Below, piece by piece: positions 25,701 through 34,107 of a stretch of DNA of 64,000 nt. Below the pieces are notes generated by a model that was not told the origin of the DNA, did not search any database, and worked only from the letters and a program-made list of their open reading frames with translations. The DNA comes from Phreatobacter sp. (GTDB taxonomy: Bacteria; Pseudomonadota; Alphaproteobacteria; Rhizobiales; Phreatobacteraceae). The position numbers and the translations under genes are program-made. The DNA lies in contig JAIEPJ010000132.1 of the NCBI GenBank assembly GCA_019749835.1, positions 1 through 64,000 of the forward strand, in the 5' to 3' direction. Every line of letters begins with the position of its first letter. The stretch's first letter is position 1.

Positions 25701-27607
25701 CCGACATCTCGGCGACGCCCTTCACAGTGGCGGGGGTCGGCGACATGTCCGGCGACGTCTTTGGCAACGGCATGCTGCTGGAGAAGACCACCAAGCTGGT
25801 CGCGGCCTTCGATCATCGCGACATCTTCCTCGATCCCGCGCCGGATCCGGGTGCGGCCTGGAGCGAACGCAAGCGCCTGTTCGATCTGCCGCGCTCGTCC
25901 TGGGCCGATTACGACAAGGGCCTGATCTCGGCGGGCGGCGGCGTCTTCTCCCGCTCCGCCAAGTCCATCTCCCTGTCGCCGGAGGTGCAGGCGATGCTCG
26001 ACCTGGCGAAGGCGCAGGCGACTCCCCAGGAGGTGATGAACGCCATTCTCAAGGCGCGGGTCGATCTCCTGTGGTTCGGAGGCATCGGCACCTATGTGCG
26101 CTCCGGCGCAGAGACCGACGACCAGGCCGGCGATCGCGCCAACGACGCCATCCGCATCACCGGCGCCGACATCCGGGCGAAGGTGGTGGGCGAGGGCGCC
26201 AATCTCGGCATGACCCAGCGGGGCCGCATCGAGGCCGGGCGTGCCGGGGTTCGCCTGAACACCGACGCCATCGACAATTCGGCGGGGGTGAACACGTCGG
26301 ACGTCGAGGTCAACATCAAGATCGCCCTGACGACGCCGGAGCGCGACGGCCGGCTGGACGGTGCCGCGCGCAACGCGCTGCTCGCGGCCATGACGGACGA
26401 GGTCGGGCAGCTGGTCCTGCGCAACAATTACCTGCAGACCCTGGCGCTGTCGCTGTCGCAACGGCGCGGCCTGGAGGATCTCGGTTTCCAGCAAAGGCTG
26501 ATGCAGAGCCTGGAAGCGCAGGGCAAGCTCGATCGGGCGGTAGAATACCTGCCTGACGAGATGGAGCTGGCCGACCGGCGCCGACGCGGCGATCCCCTGA
26601 CCCGCCCCGAGATCGCCGTGCTCCTGGCCTATGCCAAGATCGATCTCTACGACCACCTTCTCGCCTCGTCGGTGCCGGACGATCCCTATCTGGCGCGCGA
26701 ACTCGTCCGCTATTTCCCGCGGCCGGTGCAGGAGAAATTCCCCGACGCGGTGGAGAGCCACAGGCTGCGCCGCGAGATCATCGCGACGGGCCTCGCCAAT
26801 TCGATGATCAACCGCGGCGGCCCCGCCTTCGTCGCCCGGCTGATCGACCAGACCGGTGCCGACGTCGCCACCATCGCCTCGGCCTTCGCCGCGGTGCGCG
26901 ATTCCTACGGCATGACGGCACTGAACACCGAGCTCGACAGCCTGGACAACCGCGTCGCGGGGACGTTGCAGCTCGAGCTCTATGCGGCGATCCAGGACCT
27001 GCTGATCGACCGGGTCATCTGGTTCATCCGCAATGTCGACCTGACCCACGGCCTCGCCGACGTCGTCGCCCATCATCGAGCCGGCATCGAGACCGTGGCC
27101 GCGAGCCTCGACACGGCGCTGCCGCCGGAGGCCGCCGCCGCCCGCGCCGCCCGCACCTCCGAGCTCCGGACCGCCGGGCTGCCGGACCCGCTGGCCGGTG
27201 TGCTGGCGAGCCTGGACCATCTCGGCGCCGCCCCCGATATCGTCGCGGTGGCCGACCAGACCGGGCGCGGCGTCGCCGACGTCGCTGCCACCGCCTTCGC
27301 CGCCTCGGCGGTCTTCCGCCTCGACCAGATGAAGGGCGCGGCCAAGGCGATCACCGTCACCGACTATTTCGACCGGCTGGCGCTCGACCGGGCGCTTGAT
27401 TCGATCGCCGACGCCGAGCGCCGCATCACCGCGGACATGGTCTCCGGCGATGCCTCCGGGGCCGCCGCGGTCGAGGCCTGGATGGCCGTGCATGGCGGGC
27501 GGGCCGAACGCATCAGGAAGGCGGTCGCGGAGATCGCCGGCTCGGGGCTCACCGTCTCCAAGGCGACGGTCGCGGCGAGCCTTCTCGGCGATCTGGTGCG
27601 CGCATGA
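22781..27607 (+). CDS. gdhB: NAD-dependent glutamate dehydrogenase, large (180 kDa) class
   Basis: A 1,608-residue NAD-GDH that oxidatively deaminates L-glutamate to 2-oxoglutarate and ammonium, a catabolic link between amino acids and the TCA cycle. About 500 N-terminal residues form ACT-like regulatory domains. The catalytic core near residues 800-1,200 contains KVARGGLRWSDRPQDFRTEV, KNAVIVPVGAKGGFV and the GGIGTYVR and VGEGANLGMTQ blocks. A helical C-terminal domain follows. An AAGGAGA site precedes ATG 22781; the longer in-frame extension lacks family similarity. Its stop overlaps the next start (ATGA). Confidence 0.96.
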   Translation: MSNRAEDARGAAAIIEQAGIILRGTEASVPGDYATDLFGRADPEDVVAYDARDLAALAVASHAAFTRRIPGRSSIRLTDPEPTSVASRLAAVTVIEVVNDNMPFLVDSVLGVLAEQGLKVGLVVHPILTVEREPDGTLSAYRGLDAEQASTRESLIHVHVERIGDEVRRAALVEELEATLADVRICVADWKPMQARVRAIIEDLKSNPVLPVTEMAEGIQFLEWLAANNFTLLGIRDYAYVGGVAEGQLEPEFTSGLGILRDENVRILRRGADLVTMTPELREFLMQPVPLIITKANVRSRVHRRIHMDYVGVKRFDRHGQLVGEARIVGLFTSTAYTRSTRTIPYLRRKVDRVLTRAGFDPDGHSGKALVNVLESYPRDELFQIDDDTLFNHAMAVMQLEDRPRVRVLPREDRFHRFVSVMVYVPRDRFDTTVRLAIGNYLAGVYHGRVSAFYPFFPDGPLTRVHFIIGRDEGETPRIDRATLEAAVSRIVRTWSDGLGEALALVHGPARAGDLAARYREAFSAAYREAVQAEDAIGDIRIFEGLSEARPLAIDFYRPDAAERTEAGLKVFARGRPIPLSERVPILEAMGFAVVDERTYEIAPAGTAPVWLHDMSLARPGGQVIDLEALDEKLGSALMAVMRGDAESDGFNALTLEAGLAWRDVAVIRTLARTLRQIRAPFSQDYLWATLRKHATIAKGIVLMFHLRFDPRLGLSPEERNGKLADLLARFEESLAQVSSLDEDRILRAFINLIHSAVRTNFYQTGEDGQVRPTIAVKFESKKIDNLPAPRPLYEIFVYSPRVEGVHMRFGKVARGGLRWSDRPQDFRTEVLGLVKAQQVKNAVIVPVGAKGGFVPKRLPPAGQRDAWLAEGTEAYRIFVRSLLQITDNIDGATIVPPPETVRHDGDDPYLVVAADKGTATFSDIANQLSLDKGHWLGDAFASGGSQGYDHKGMGITARGAWEAVKRHFREMGTDISATPFTVAGVGDMSGDVFGNGMLLEKTTKLVAAFDHRDIFLDPAPDPGAAWSERKRLFDLPRSSWADYDKGLISAGGGVFSRSAKSISLSPEVQAMLDLAKAQATPQEVMNAILKARVDLLWFGGIGTYVRSGAETDDQAGDRANDAIRITGADIRAKVVGEGANLGMTQRGRIEAGRAGVRLNTDAIDNSAGVNTSDVEVNIKIALTTPERDGRLDGAARNALLAAMTDEVGQLVLRNNYLQTLALSLSQRRGLEDLGFQQRLMQSLEAQGKLDRAVEYLPDEMELADRRRRGDPLTRPEIAVLLAYAKIDLYDHLLASSVPDDPYLARELVRYFPRPVQEKFPDAVESHRLRREIIATGLANSMINRGGPAFVARLIDQTGADVATIASAFAAVRDSYGMTALNTELDSLDNRVAGTLQLELYAAIQDLLIDRVIWFIRNVDLTHGLADVVAHHRAGIETVAASLDTALPPEAAAARAARTSELRTAGLPDPLAGVLASLDHLGAAPDIVAVADQTGRGVADVAATAFAASAVFRLDQMKGAAKAITVTDYFDRLALDRALDSIADAERRITADMVSGDASGAAAVEAWMAVHGGRAERIRKAVAEIAGSGLTVSKATVAASLLGDLVRA

Positions 27608-28470
27608 AACGGCTTTCGGCTCTGATTCTTGCTGCCGCGCTCTTCTGCGCCTCGCCGGCGGCTGCCCAGGCGCCCCGCCCGGAGGGAAGCGAGGGCACGG
27701 TTCACCGCGAGCAGGTCTGGCGCCTGCCGCACAATGCCGACGAGGGCCGCGAGATCGCCGCGATCGTCTTCCGGCCGGCGGGCGATACGCCGCGGCCCCT
27801 GGTGGTGATGACCCACCACACGTCGGGCGATAATGCCCGTAACGGCGAGCCACGCCACGGCGTCTATCCCCATGCCGTCTCCTGGTTCGTCGAGCGGGGC
27901 TATGTCGTGGCGGTCGTCCACCGGCGCGGCTACGGCCTGACCGGTGGCGAACGCGCCGAGCGATTCGCCTGCCGCAGGCCCAACCATTTCGCCGCCGGGC
28001 GTGCCGACGCGGCCGACCTTGCCGCCGTCATCGACGGGCTGACCGGGCTGCCCTTCGTGCGCAAGGACGGCGTCATCGTCGTCGGGCAATCGACGGGAGG
28101 CTGGGCGGTTGCGACCCTCGCGGCAGAGAACCACCCGGCCGTCGCCGGGACGATCAATTTCGGCGGTGGGCGTCGCGGCCGGTCGGGCGAGACCGGCCAG
28201 ACCTGCGCCCTCGACGAACTGGTGCGCGACGCGGGGTTCATGGGACGGCGGGCGCGGACGCCGGCCTTGTGGCTCTACACGGAGAACGACCAGTCCTTCG
28301 GCCCGGAGCTGACCCGCCGTATGGCGGAGGCCTATCGCAGCGCTGGCGGCGCCCTCGACTTCCAGCTGTTGCCGGCCTTCGGACGCGACGGGCATGCGCT
28401 GCTGCCCAATCCCGGCGGCATCCGCATCTGGGGGCCGCTGGTGGAGCCCTTCATCCAGAAATTCAGGTAG
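27604..28470 (+). CDS. Secreted alpha/beta-hydrolase (dienelactone hydrolase-like)
   Basis: A 288-residue protein with a clear signal peptide (cleavage near AAAQA at residue 23) and an alpha/beta-hydrolase core. The nucleophile elbow is GQSTGG (G-x-S-x-G) near residue 160, and the catalytic His is probably in GRDGHALLP near the C-terminus. It probably acts on an ester or peptide in the periplasm; the substrate is unknown. Its ATG overlaps the glutamate dehydrogenase stop by four bases, so translation is coupled to a cytoplasmic enzyme of unrelated function, which is unusual. Confidence 0.82.
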   Translation: MKRLSALILAAALFCASPAAAQAPRPEGSEGTVHREQVWRLPHNADEGREIAAIVFRPAGDTPRPLVVMTHHTSGDNARNGEPRHGVYPHAVSWFVERGYVVAVVHRRGYGLTGGERAERFACRRPNHFAAGRADAADLAAVIDGLTGLPFVRKDGVIVVGQSTGGWAVATLAAENHPAVAGTINFGGGRRGRSGETGQTCALDELVRDAGFMGRRARTPALWLYTENDQSFGPELTRRMAEAYRSAGGALDFQLLPAFGRDGHALLPNPGGIRIWGPLVEPFIQKFR

Positions 28471-28475
28471 CCAGG

Positions 28476-28661
28476 TCAGGCCGTCTTGTCGACGGTCAGC
28501 CCGGTGCCGGGGGCGGGGCTCGCCTGGACCGCCGATGCCAGCAGGTCGACGACGCCCTGGTCGGCCTGAACCTGCTGCTTGACCATGGCTGTCTGGATGC
28601 CCATGCGGGTCTGCTCGCTCTGCATGGCGATCATCGTGCTGGCGATACCGACTGTCGACAT
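28476..28661 (-). CDS. YjfB-like putative motility protein
   Basis: A 61-residue protein (VGIASTMIAMQSEQ ... ADQGVVDLLASA) that resembles the small YjfB family, annotated as putative motility proteins. These are short helical proteins with an N-terminal Met/Gln-rich helix and a flexible tail. It runs convergent to the hydrolase gene, five bases away, and is divergent from the diguanylate cyclase gene. A c-di-GMP gene as neighbour fits a motility-related role, but function is not established. Confidence 0.72.
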   Translation of the reverse strand: MSTVGIASTMIAMQSEQTRMGIQTAMVKQQVQADQGVVDLLASAVQASPAPGTGLTVDKTA

Positions 28662-28774
28662 GGGTGGTCTCCTGTCCCGGATCCCAGTTCTCGCACGGTG
28701 CGGTTAACGAAGCCTCTGCGCGTAGAGCCAGCAAGATGTGAATACCGCCGCCTGTTCTCACAAATGTCTGGCGC

Positions 28775-30070
28775 ATGTTACGTCCCTACGTAAGCTTACG
28801 AAGCATTCGGCGCTACCGATTCGCTCCCCTTCCAGCGCAAAGCATGGGCCGCGGCTTGTTCGACAGATTTCCCCTCCTGCTCGATGCTGACGGACTCGAC
28901 GAGCGGCAGCGGCGCGAAGTCCTCCGCGAGCTTTTCGATTTCCGCCCCTATCTCATGGCGAATGCTGCGTTGACGCTCGTCATCATCCAGGTCTTCCTGT
29001 CGGGCGCCGCACAGGAGGCGATGTTCTGCGGATTGCTCGTTGCACTGGGCACGATCATGCGCATCGCCGTCACCCGGTTCTATCAGGGGAAGGACAAGGC
29101 TGACGATGTCAGCCGGTGCGCCAAGGCCTTCGCCCTCATGTGCCTCGTGGTTGCGATCCTGTGGGGCGTGACCGGTGCGGTTCTCTACCGGGTGGCCGAT
29201 GACAGCATGCGCATCGCTGTCGTCGGAATCGGCTGCGTCCTCGTTCAGGCGGTGACGTTGCGCACCTACATGGCTCCGGCACCGACCATGGCCCAGGTCG
29301 CCATCCTGATCGCCTTCCACGCGGCGGCAATCGTCTATGACGGGCTCTATGTCCTCATCCCGGTCTGCGTTCTCTATACGCTGTTCCAGGGCATGTGCAT
29401 CCTCGCCCTCGGCAGGGTCCGCGTCCGGCAAATGCGGGCCGAACGCGAGACGCTGCGGTTGCTCGACGAGCTCCAGTTTACCAATGCCGAACTCACCCGC
29501 GCCAATCTACGGCTCGCCGATTCGGCGCTCAGTGATCCGTTGACCGGTGTTGGCAACCGGCGTCGCTTCGACGAGGCGCTGACCACGATGGTTCCCGCCG
29601 CCATGCGCAACGGCCGGCCGCTCTCGCTGCTGCTTGTCGATGTCGATCATTTCAAGCGCTTCAACGATGCCCATGGTCATATCGCCGGCGATGAGGCATT
29701 GCGGCGCGTGGCGGACCAGCTGCGCGCGATCGCCGGCGGGCCCGATCACGTGGTGGCCCGGTTCGGCGGTGAGGAATTCGCCGTGCTGTTGGCGGGGGTC
29801 GACGAGGCAGGTGCCTGCTCCCTTGCCGGTCAGATCATGACGGCGATTGGCGATCCCGCCTTGGAGCGGCCCCTGACGGTCAGCATCGGGGTTGCCACGG
29901 CACGCGGGCCTTCGGGCGCGGTAGAGCTCGTCAGCGAGGCGGACCGAGCGCTCTACGCCGCGAAGCGCGCAGGACGGAACCGGGCCATCTGCGGCAGTGA
30001 CCTCGATCGAGGCGACCTTGATGCCGCCAGTTCCGGCCATCCGCTGGCTGCGGACCGGATCAGCGCCTGA
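28775..30070 (+). CDS. Membrane-anchored diguanylate cyclase (GGDEF)
   Basis: A 431-residue protein (362-408 typical core) with about six hydrophobic segments between residues 60 and 215, a short coiled linker (LLDELQFTNAELTRANLRL) and a C-terminal GGDEF domain. The active-site motif is GGEEF in RFGGEEFAVLL, so it should make c-di-GMP. The inhibitory I-site RxxD is not preserved: GGPD stands in that place with one extra residue. The start is uncertain: ATG 28775 or ATG 28844; neither has a strong ribosome-binding site. Confidence 0.92.
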   Translation: MLRPYVSLRSIRRYRFAPLPAQSMGRGLFDRFPLLLDADGLDERQRREVLRELFDFRPYLMANAALTLVIIQVFLSGAAQEAMFCGLLVALGTIMRIAVTRFYQGKDKADDVSRCAKAFALMCLVVAILWGVTGAVLYRVADDSMRIAVVGIGCVLVQAVTLRTYMAPAPTMAQVAILIAFHAAAIVYDGLYVLIPVCVLYTLFQGMCILALGRVRVRQMRAERETLRLLDELQFTNAELTRANLRLADSALSDPLTGVGNRRRFDEALTTMVPAAMRNGRPLSLLLVDVDHFKRFNDAHGHIAGDEALRRVADQLRAIAGGPDHVVARFGGEEFAVLLAGVDEAGACSLAGQIMTAIGDPALERPLTVSIGVATARGPSGAVELVSEADRALYAAKRAGRNRAICGSDLDRGDLDAASSGHPLAADRISA

Positions 30071-30079
30071 AGCCGCCGG

Positions 30080-30955
30080 TCAGCGGGTGGGAACCGGGCG
30101 CTCGCCGCGATAGTCGTAGAAGCCGCGCTGCGCCTTCCGGCCCAGCCAGCCGGCCTCGACATATTTGACCAGCAGCGGGCAGGGCCGGTACTTGGAATCG
30201 GCGAGGCCTTCATAGAGCACCTGCATGACGGACAGGCAGGTATCGAGGCCAATGAAGTCGGCGAGCTGCAGGGGCCCCATCGGGTGGTTGGCGCCGAGCC
30301 GCATGGCGGTGTCGATGGCCTCGACCGAGCCGACGCCCTCGTAAAGCGTATAGATCGCCTCGTTGATCATCGGCAGCAGGATGCGGTTGACGATGAAGGC
30401 GGGGAAGTCCTCGGCTACTGCGATGGTCTTGCCGAGCTTGGTGCACAGAGCCCGGGAGGCCTCGAAAGTCTCGTCCTCGGTGGCGATGCCGCGGATCAGC
30501 TCGACGAGCTGCATGACCGGCACCGGGTTCATGAAGTGGATGCCGATGAAGCGCTCGGGGCGGTCCGTCGTCGAGGCGAGGCGGGTGATCGAGATCGAGG
30601 AAGTGTTGGTGGCCAGGATCGCGTCCGGCCGGAGGACCGGACAGACGGACTGGAAGATCTTGACCTTGACCTGCTCGTTCTCGGTGGCGGCCTCGATGAC
30701 GAGGTCACAGTCGGCGAGATCGTCCACCTTGGGGGCGCCGCCGATGCGCAGCAGGGCGTTCTGGCGCTCCTCCTCGGAAATGAGGTTCTTCGACAGCTGG
30801 CGGCTCATATTGCCGTTGATCGTCGCCAGACCGGATTTGATGCGGTCCTCGGAGATGTCGTGCAGGGACACGTCGATGCCGGCGAGAGCCGCCACATGCG
30901 CGATGCCGTTGCCCATCTGCCCGGCGCCGATCACGCCGATCTTGCGAATTTCCAT
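30080..30955 (-). CDS. hbdA: 3-hydroxybutyryl-CoA dehydrogenase
   Basis: A 291-residue NAD(P)-dependent dehydrogenase that interconverts 3-hydroxybutyryl-CoA and acetoacetyl-CoA. The N-terminal Rossmann motif is GVIGAGQMGNGIAHVAA. The signature HFMNPVPVMQLVE contains the catalytic His near residue 140, with the partner Glu in the preceding ATENEQVK region. The C-terminal helical domain GLDTCLSVMQVLYEGL is complete. It lies 157 bp downstream of etfBA on the same strand, linking it with beta-oxidation-type electron flow. Confidence 0.95.
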   Translation of the reverse strand: MEIRKIGVIGAGQMGNGIAHVAALAGIDVSLHDISEDRIKSGLATINGNMSRQLSKNLISEEERQNALLRIGGAPKVDDLADCDLVIEAATENEQVKVKIFQSVCPVLRPDAILATNTSSISITRLASTTDRPERFIGIHFMNPVPVMQLVELIRGIATEDETFEASRALCTKLGKTIAVAEDFPAFIVNRILLPMINEAIYTLYEGVGSVEAIDTAMRLGANHPMGPLQLADFIGLDTCLSVMQVLYEGLADSKYRPCPLLVKYVEAGWLGRKAQRGFYDYRGERPVPTR

Positions 30956-31112
30956 GGTTCCACCCGGTGGACGGCCCGGCGCATGGCGTCGGGCGGCGGT
31001 GCGATCAAAACGAACTGGCGAACATCTCTACGACGGTCCTGCCGCCGACGCCATCCCGACCGCTGACAAGAACGCGAGCGGAGGTCGTCCCCCGCCCGCA
31101 TCGCGTCTCGGC

Positions 31113-32048
31113 TTACTTGCCGAGCTCTTTCTCGAGCTCGGGCAGGATGGTGAAGAGATCGCCGACGAGGCCGTAATCGGCGACCTGGAAGATCGGTGCC
31201 TCCTCGTCCTTGTTGATGGCGACGATCACCTTGGAATCCTTCATGCCGGCGAGGTGCTGGATGGCACCCGAAATGCCGACGGCGATGTAGAGGTCCGGCG
31301 CGACGACCTTGCCGGTCTGGCCGACCTGCCAGTCGTTCGGCGCATAACCGGCATCTACCGCGGCGCGCGAGGCGCCCATGGCGGCGCCGAGCCGGTCGGC
31401 GACGGGTTCGATCACCTTGGCGAAGTTCTCTTTCGATCCGAGTGCGCGGCCACCCGAGATGATGATCTTGGCGGCGCCGAGCTCGGGGCGGTCGGACTTG
31501 GCGATCTCCTCGCCGGCGAAGGTCGACAGCCCCGGATCGGCGACGGCCGCAATGGCCTCGATCGGGGCGCTGCCGCCCGTGCCGGCCGCCTGGAACGAGG
31601 CGGTGCGCACGGTGATGACCTTCTTGGCATCGGTCGACTGCACGGTCTGGATGGCGTTGCCGGCATAGATCGGCCGCTCGAAAGTGTCGGGCGAGATCAC
31701 CTTGACGATGTCGGAGATCTGCATGACGTCGAGCAGGGCGGCGACGCGCGGCATGATGTTCTTGCCGTTGGCGGTGGAGGGCGCGACGAGCGCGCCATAG
31801 CCGCCGGCCAGCGAGACGATCAGCGCTGCCGTCGGCTCGGCCAGGAGATTGGCATAGGCCTTGTCGTCGGCGACCAGCACCTTGGCGACGCCGGCGAGCT
31901 TCGAGGCGGCTTCCGCCGCCGCGCCGCAACCCGATCCGGCGACCAGCACCGTCACGGGCGCGCCGAGCGCGACGGCCGCGGTCAGCGCCTTCAGCGTCGG
32001 ATCCTTCAGCGAGGCATTGTCGTGTTCTGCGAGAAGGAGCGTGGCCAT
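31113..32048 (-). CDS. etfA: Electron transfer flavoprotein alpha subunit
   Basis: A 311-residue ETF subunit that carries FAD and passes electrons from acyl-CoA and related dehydrogenases to ETF:quinone oxidoreductase. The C-terminal FAD-binding block [19 protein letters not shown] and the preceding SGGRALGS motif are intact. The ATG shares one base with the etfB stop (TAATG), so the two are translationally coupled. Two acyl-CoA dehydrogenases in this window (46.2-48.3 kb) are potential donors. Confidence 0.97.
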   Translation of the reverse strand: MATLLLAEHDNASLKDPTLKALTAAVALGAPVTVLVAGSGCGAAAEAASKLAGVAKVLVADDKAYANLLAEPTAALIVSLAGGYGALVAPSTANGKNIMPRVAALLDVMQISDIVKVISPDTFERPIYAGNAIQTVQSTDAKKVITVRTASFQAAGTGGSAPIEAIAAVADPGLSTFAGEEIAKSDRPELGAAKIIISGGRALGSKENFAKVIEPVADRLGAAMGASRAAVDAGYAPNDWQVGQTGKVVAPDLYIAVGISGAIQHLAGMKDSKVIVAINKDEEAPIFQVADYGLVGDLFTILPELEKELGK

Positions 32049-32800
32049 TAGAGCACCCCGGCTTCGTTCTTGAGCTTGCCGACGAGTTCGGCGACGGAGC
32101 CGACCTTGACGCCGGCCTGGCGGCCACCCGGCTCGGCGGTCTTGAGGACCTTGAGGCGGGGGGCGACGTCGACGCCATAGGCGTCCGGCGCCTTCTCGTC
32201 GATCGGCTTCTTCTTCGCCTTCATGATGTTGGGCAGCGAGGCGTAGCGCGGCTCGTTCAGGCGGAGGTCGGTGGTGACGATGGCGGGCGTCTTCAGCGTC
32301 ACGGTCTGCAGGCCGCCGTCGACCTCGCGGGTGACCGAGACGGTGTCGCCGGCCAGTTCCACCTTGGAGGCGAAGGTGCCCTGGGGCCAGCCGAGGAGGG
32401 CGGCGAGCATCTGGCCGGTCTGGTTGGCGTCGTCGTCAATGGCCTGCTTGCCGAGAATGACGAGGCCCGGGGCCTCCTCGCCGACGACACCCTTCAGGAT
32501 CTTGGCGACGGCGAGCGGCTCGACGGTGGCGTCGGTCTTCACATGGATACCGCGATCGGCACCCATGGCGAGTGCCGTGCGGATCGTTTCCGCCGCGCCC
32601 TGCGCGCCGATGGAAACGACGACGATTTCGGTGGCCACGCCCTTTTCCTTCAGACGGATGGCTTCCTCGACGGCGATCTCGTCGAAGGGGTTCATCGACA
32701 TCTTCACATTGGCGAGTTCGACCCCGGAGCCGTCGGGCTTCACGCGGATCTTGACGTTGTAATCGACGACCCGTTTCACGGGCACAAGGATCTTCATCAT
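32048..32800 (-). CDS. etfB: Electron transfer flavoprotein beta subunit
   Basis: A 250-residue ETF subunit binding structural AMP. It opens with [19 protein letters not shown] after one extra Met. The recognition-loop region includes [16 protein letters not shown] and [10 protein letters not shown]. It heads the etfBA pair; the upstream 163 bp (32801-32963) carry no other gene and should contain the promoter. Confidence 0.97.
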   Translation of the reverse strand: MMKILVPVKRVVDYNVKIRVKPDGSGVELANVKMSMNPFDEIAVEEAIRLKEKGVATEIVVVSIGAQGAAETIRTALAMGADRGIHVKTDATVEPLAVAKILKGVVGEEAPGLVILGKQAIDDDANQTGQMLAALLGWPQGTFASKVELAGDTVSVTREVDGGLQTVTLKTPAIVTTDLRLNEPRYASLPNIMKAKKKPIDEKAPDAYGVDVAPRLKVLKTAEPGGRQAGVKVGSVAELVGKLKNEAGVL

Positions 32801-32963
32801 GTCCCTCCCCGAGCGGGTGATTTCGCGCTCGGATAATCGGATTTGAAAGTCATTTCGACCGGGCCGGCACCCTAGAAGCGGCCCCGCGGGGTGTCAACGA
32901 AACCGCCCCGGCGCCGCCATAGGGCCTTCGGGTGATGCAGCGCAACACAATCCGCCGCTCGGA

Positions 32964-33776
32964 TCAGAATGCCAGCGTCGCGACCACCGGCACGTGGTCC
33001 GAGGGCCGGTCCCAGCCGCGCGCCGCGCGCAGGATATCGACGGCGCGCATGGCGGGAGCGAGCGCCGGACTCAGCCAGACATGGTCCAGGCGGCGGCCCT
33101 TGTCGGCGCTGTCCCAGTCCGGCGAGCGGTAGCTCCACCAGGTGAAGAGCTTCTGCGGCTCAGGGGTGAGGGCGCGCATCATGTCGACCCAGCCGCCGGC
33201 CGCTGCCACCTCGGTCAGGCGCCGGCGCTCGAGCGGGGTGTGCGAGACGACCTTGGCGAGTTGCTTCGAACTCCACACGTCGTGCTCGAGCGGGGCGATG
33301 TTGAGGTCGCCGACGAGGATGGCACGCGCCGCACCGCCGCCGACGCGGAGCGCATCCCAGGCCTCCATCTCGTCGAGAAAGCCGAGCTTGTGGGCGAATT
33401 TATCGTTGACTGCGGGATCGGGCTCGTCGCCGCCTGCCGGAACATAGAAATTGTGGATGCGGGTGCCAGCGGCCGGGCCCTCGGCGAGGGTGACGGCGAT
33501 GTGCCGTGCATCGTTCTTGCCGCAGAAGGCGCGGCGGTCGATGTCGGCGAGGGCGTGACGGGAAAAGACGGCGACGCCGTGATAGCCCTTCTGCCCATGA
33601 ATGGCGGTGTGCTCGTAGCCCATGCGCTTGACGTCGGCGAGCGGGAACTGCCCGTCGATGCACTTGGTCTCCTGCAGGCACAGGACGTCGGGCTGGTGCT
33701 CGGCGACGAAACGGGCGACCGTCTCGATGCGGAGACGGACGGAGTTGATGTTCCAGGTGGCGATCTTGAGCGTCAT
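32964..33776 (-). CDS. xthA: Exodeoxyribonuclease III
   Basis: A 270-residue AP endonuclease/3'-exonuclease of the ExoIII family acting in base-excision repair. Motifs in order: IATWNINSVR, LQETK (metal-binding Glu), GDLNIAP (Asp/Asn), RLDHVWLS and SDHVPV (catalytic Asp-His). The upstream in-frame extension is not family-like, so the start is ATG 33776. It is divergent from the tiny membrane protein and xerD. Confidence 0.96.
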   Translation of the reverse strand: MTLKIATWNINSVRLRIETVARFVAEHQPDVLCLQETKCIDGQFPLADVKRMGYEHTAIHGQKGYHGVAVFSRHALADIDRRAFCGKNDARHIAVTLAEGPAAGTRIHNFYVPAGGDEPDPAVNDKFAHKLGFLDEMEAWDALRVGGGAARAILVGDLNIAPLEHDVWSSKQLAKVVSHTPLERRRLTEVAAAGGWVDMMRALTPEPQKLFTWWSYRSPDWDSADKGRRLDHVWLSPALAPAMRAVDILRAARGWDRPSDHVPVVATLAF

Positions 33777-33953
33777 GTGTCCTCGCGCGCCGGACCATAG
33801 AAGGCCGCCAGCGTCCCTGGAAGTGTCAGCATCGGCCTGTCCACGGTTTGCAACGCCGGCGGGAGGGACGCTCTCCGGACCACCGCCGGCTTGCGGCTTG
33901 CCCGGAACCGGCTTTGATGGTCCAACACGATTCGGATAAGGGCGCTTTCCGTC

Positions 33954-34103
33954 ATGCCGACGCTGTTCCGCTTTGCGACGATCCTCATCGTGCTCGCCGG
34001 CCTCGGCTTCTCGGGAATGCTGGCGCTCGCCTATCTGGTGGAGCCGGAAGCGCGGGAGATGACCGTGCAGGTTCCGCCCGCCCGCCTGCAGCCGCGCCGG
34101 TAA
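33954..34103 (+). CDS. 49-residue single-pass membrane protein
   Basis: A short gene, MPTLFRFATILIV start and ending PARLQPRR. It has one hydrophobic segment (about residues 5-29) and a short charged, Pro-rich C-terminal tail (VEPEAREMTVQVPPARLQ). Its stop lies four bases before the xerD start, so it is probably co-transcribed with xerD. Similar short membrane proteins are found at this position in other Hyphomicrobiales, as far as I recall. No function is known. Codon use resembles that of true genes (third-position GC). Confidence 0.7.
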   Translation: MPTLFRFATILIVLAGLGFSGMLALAYLVEPEAREMTVQVPPARLQPRR

Positions 34104-34107
34104 GGCG

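Noticed and set aside
22703-27853. A 1,716-codon open frame antisense to the glutamate dehydrogenase gene
   Set aside because: It mirrors the real gene frame in GC-rich DNA. The composition is Arg/Gly/Asp/His-rich with no family motif and no ribosome-binding site.
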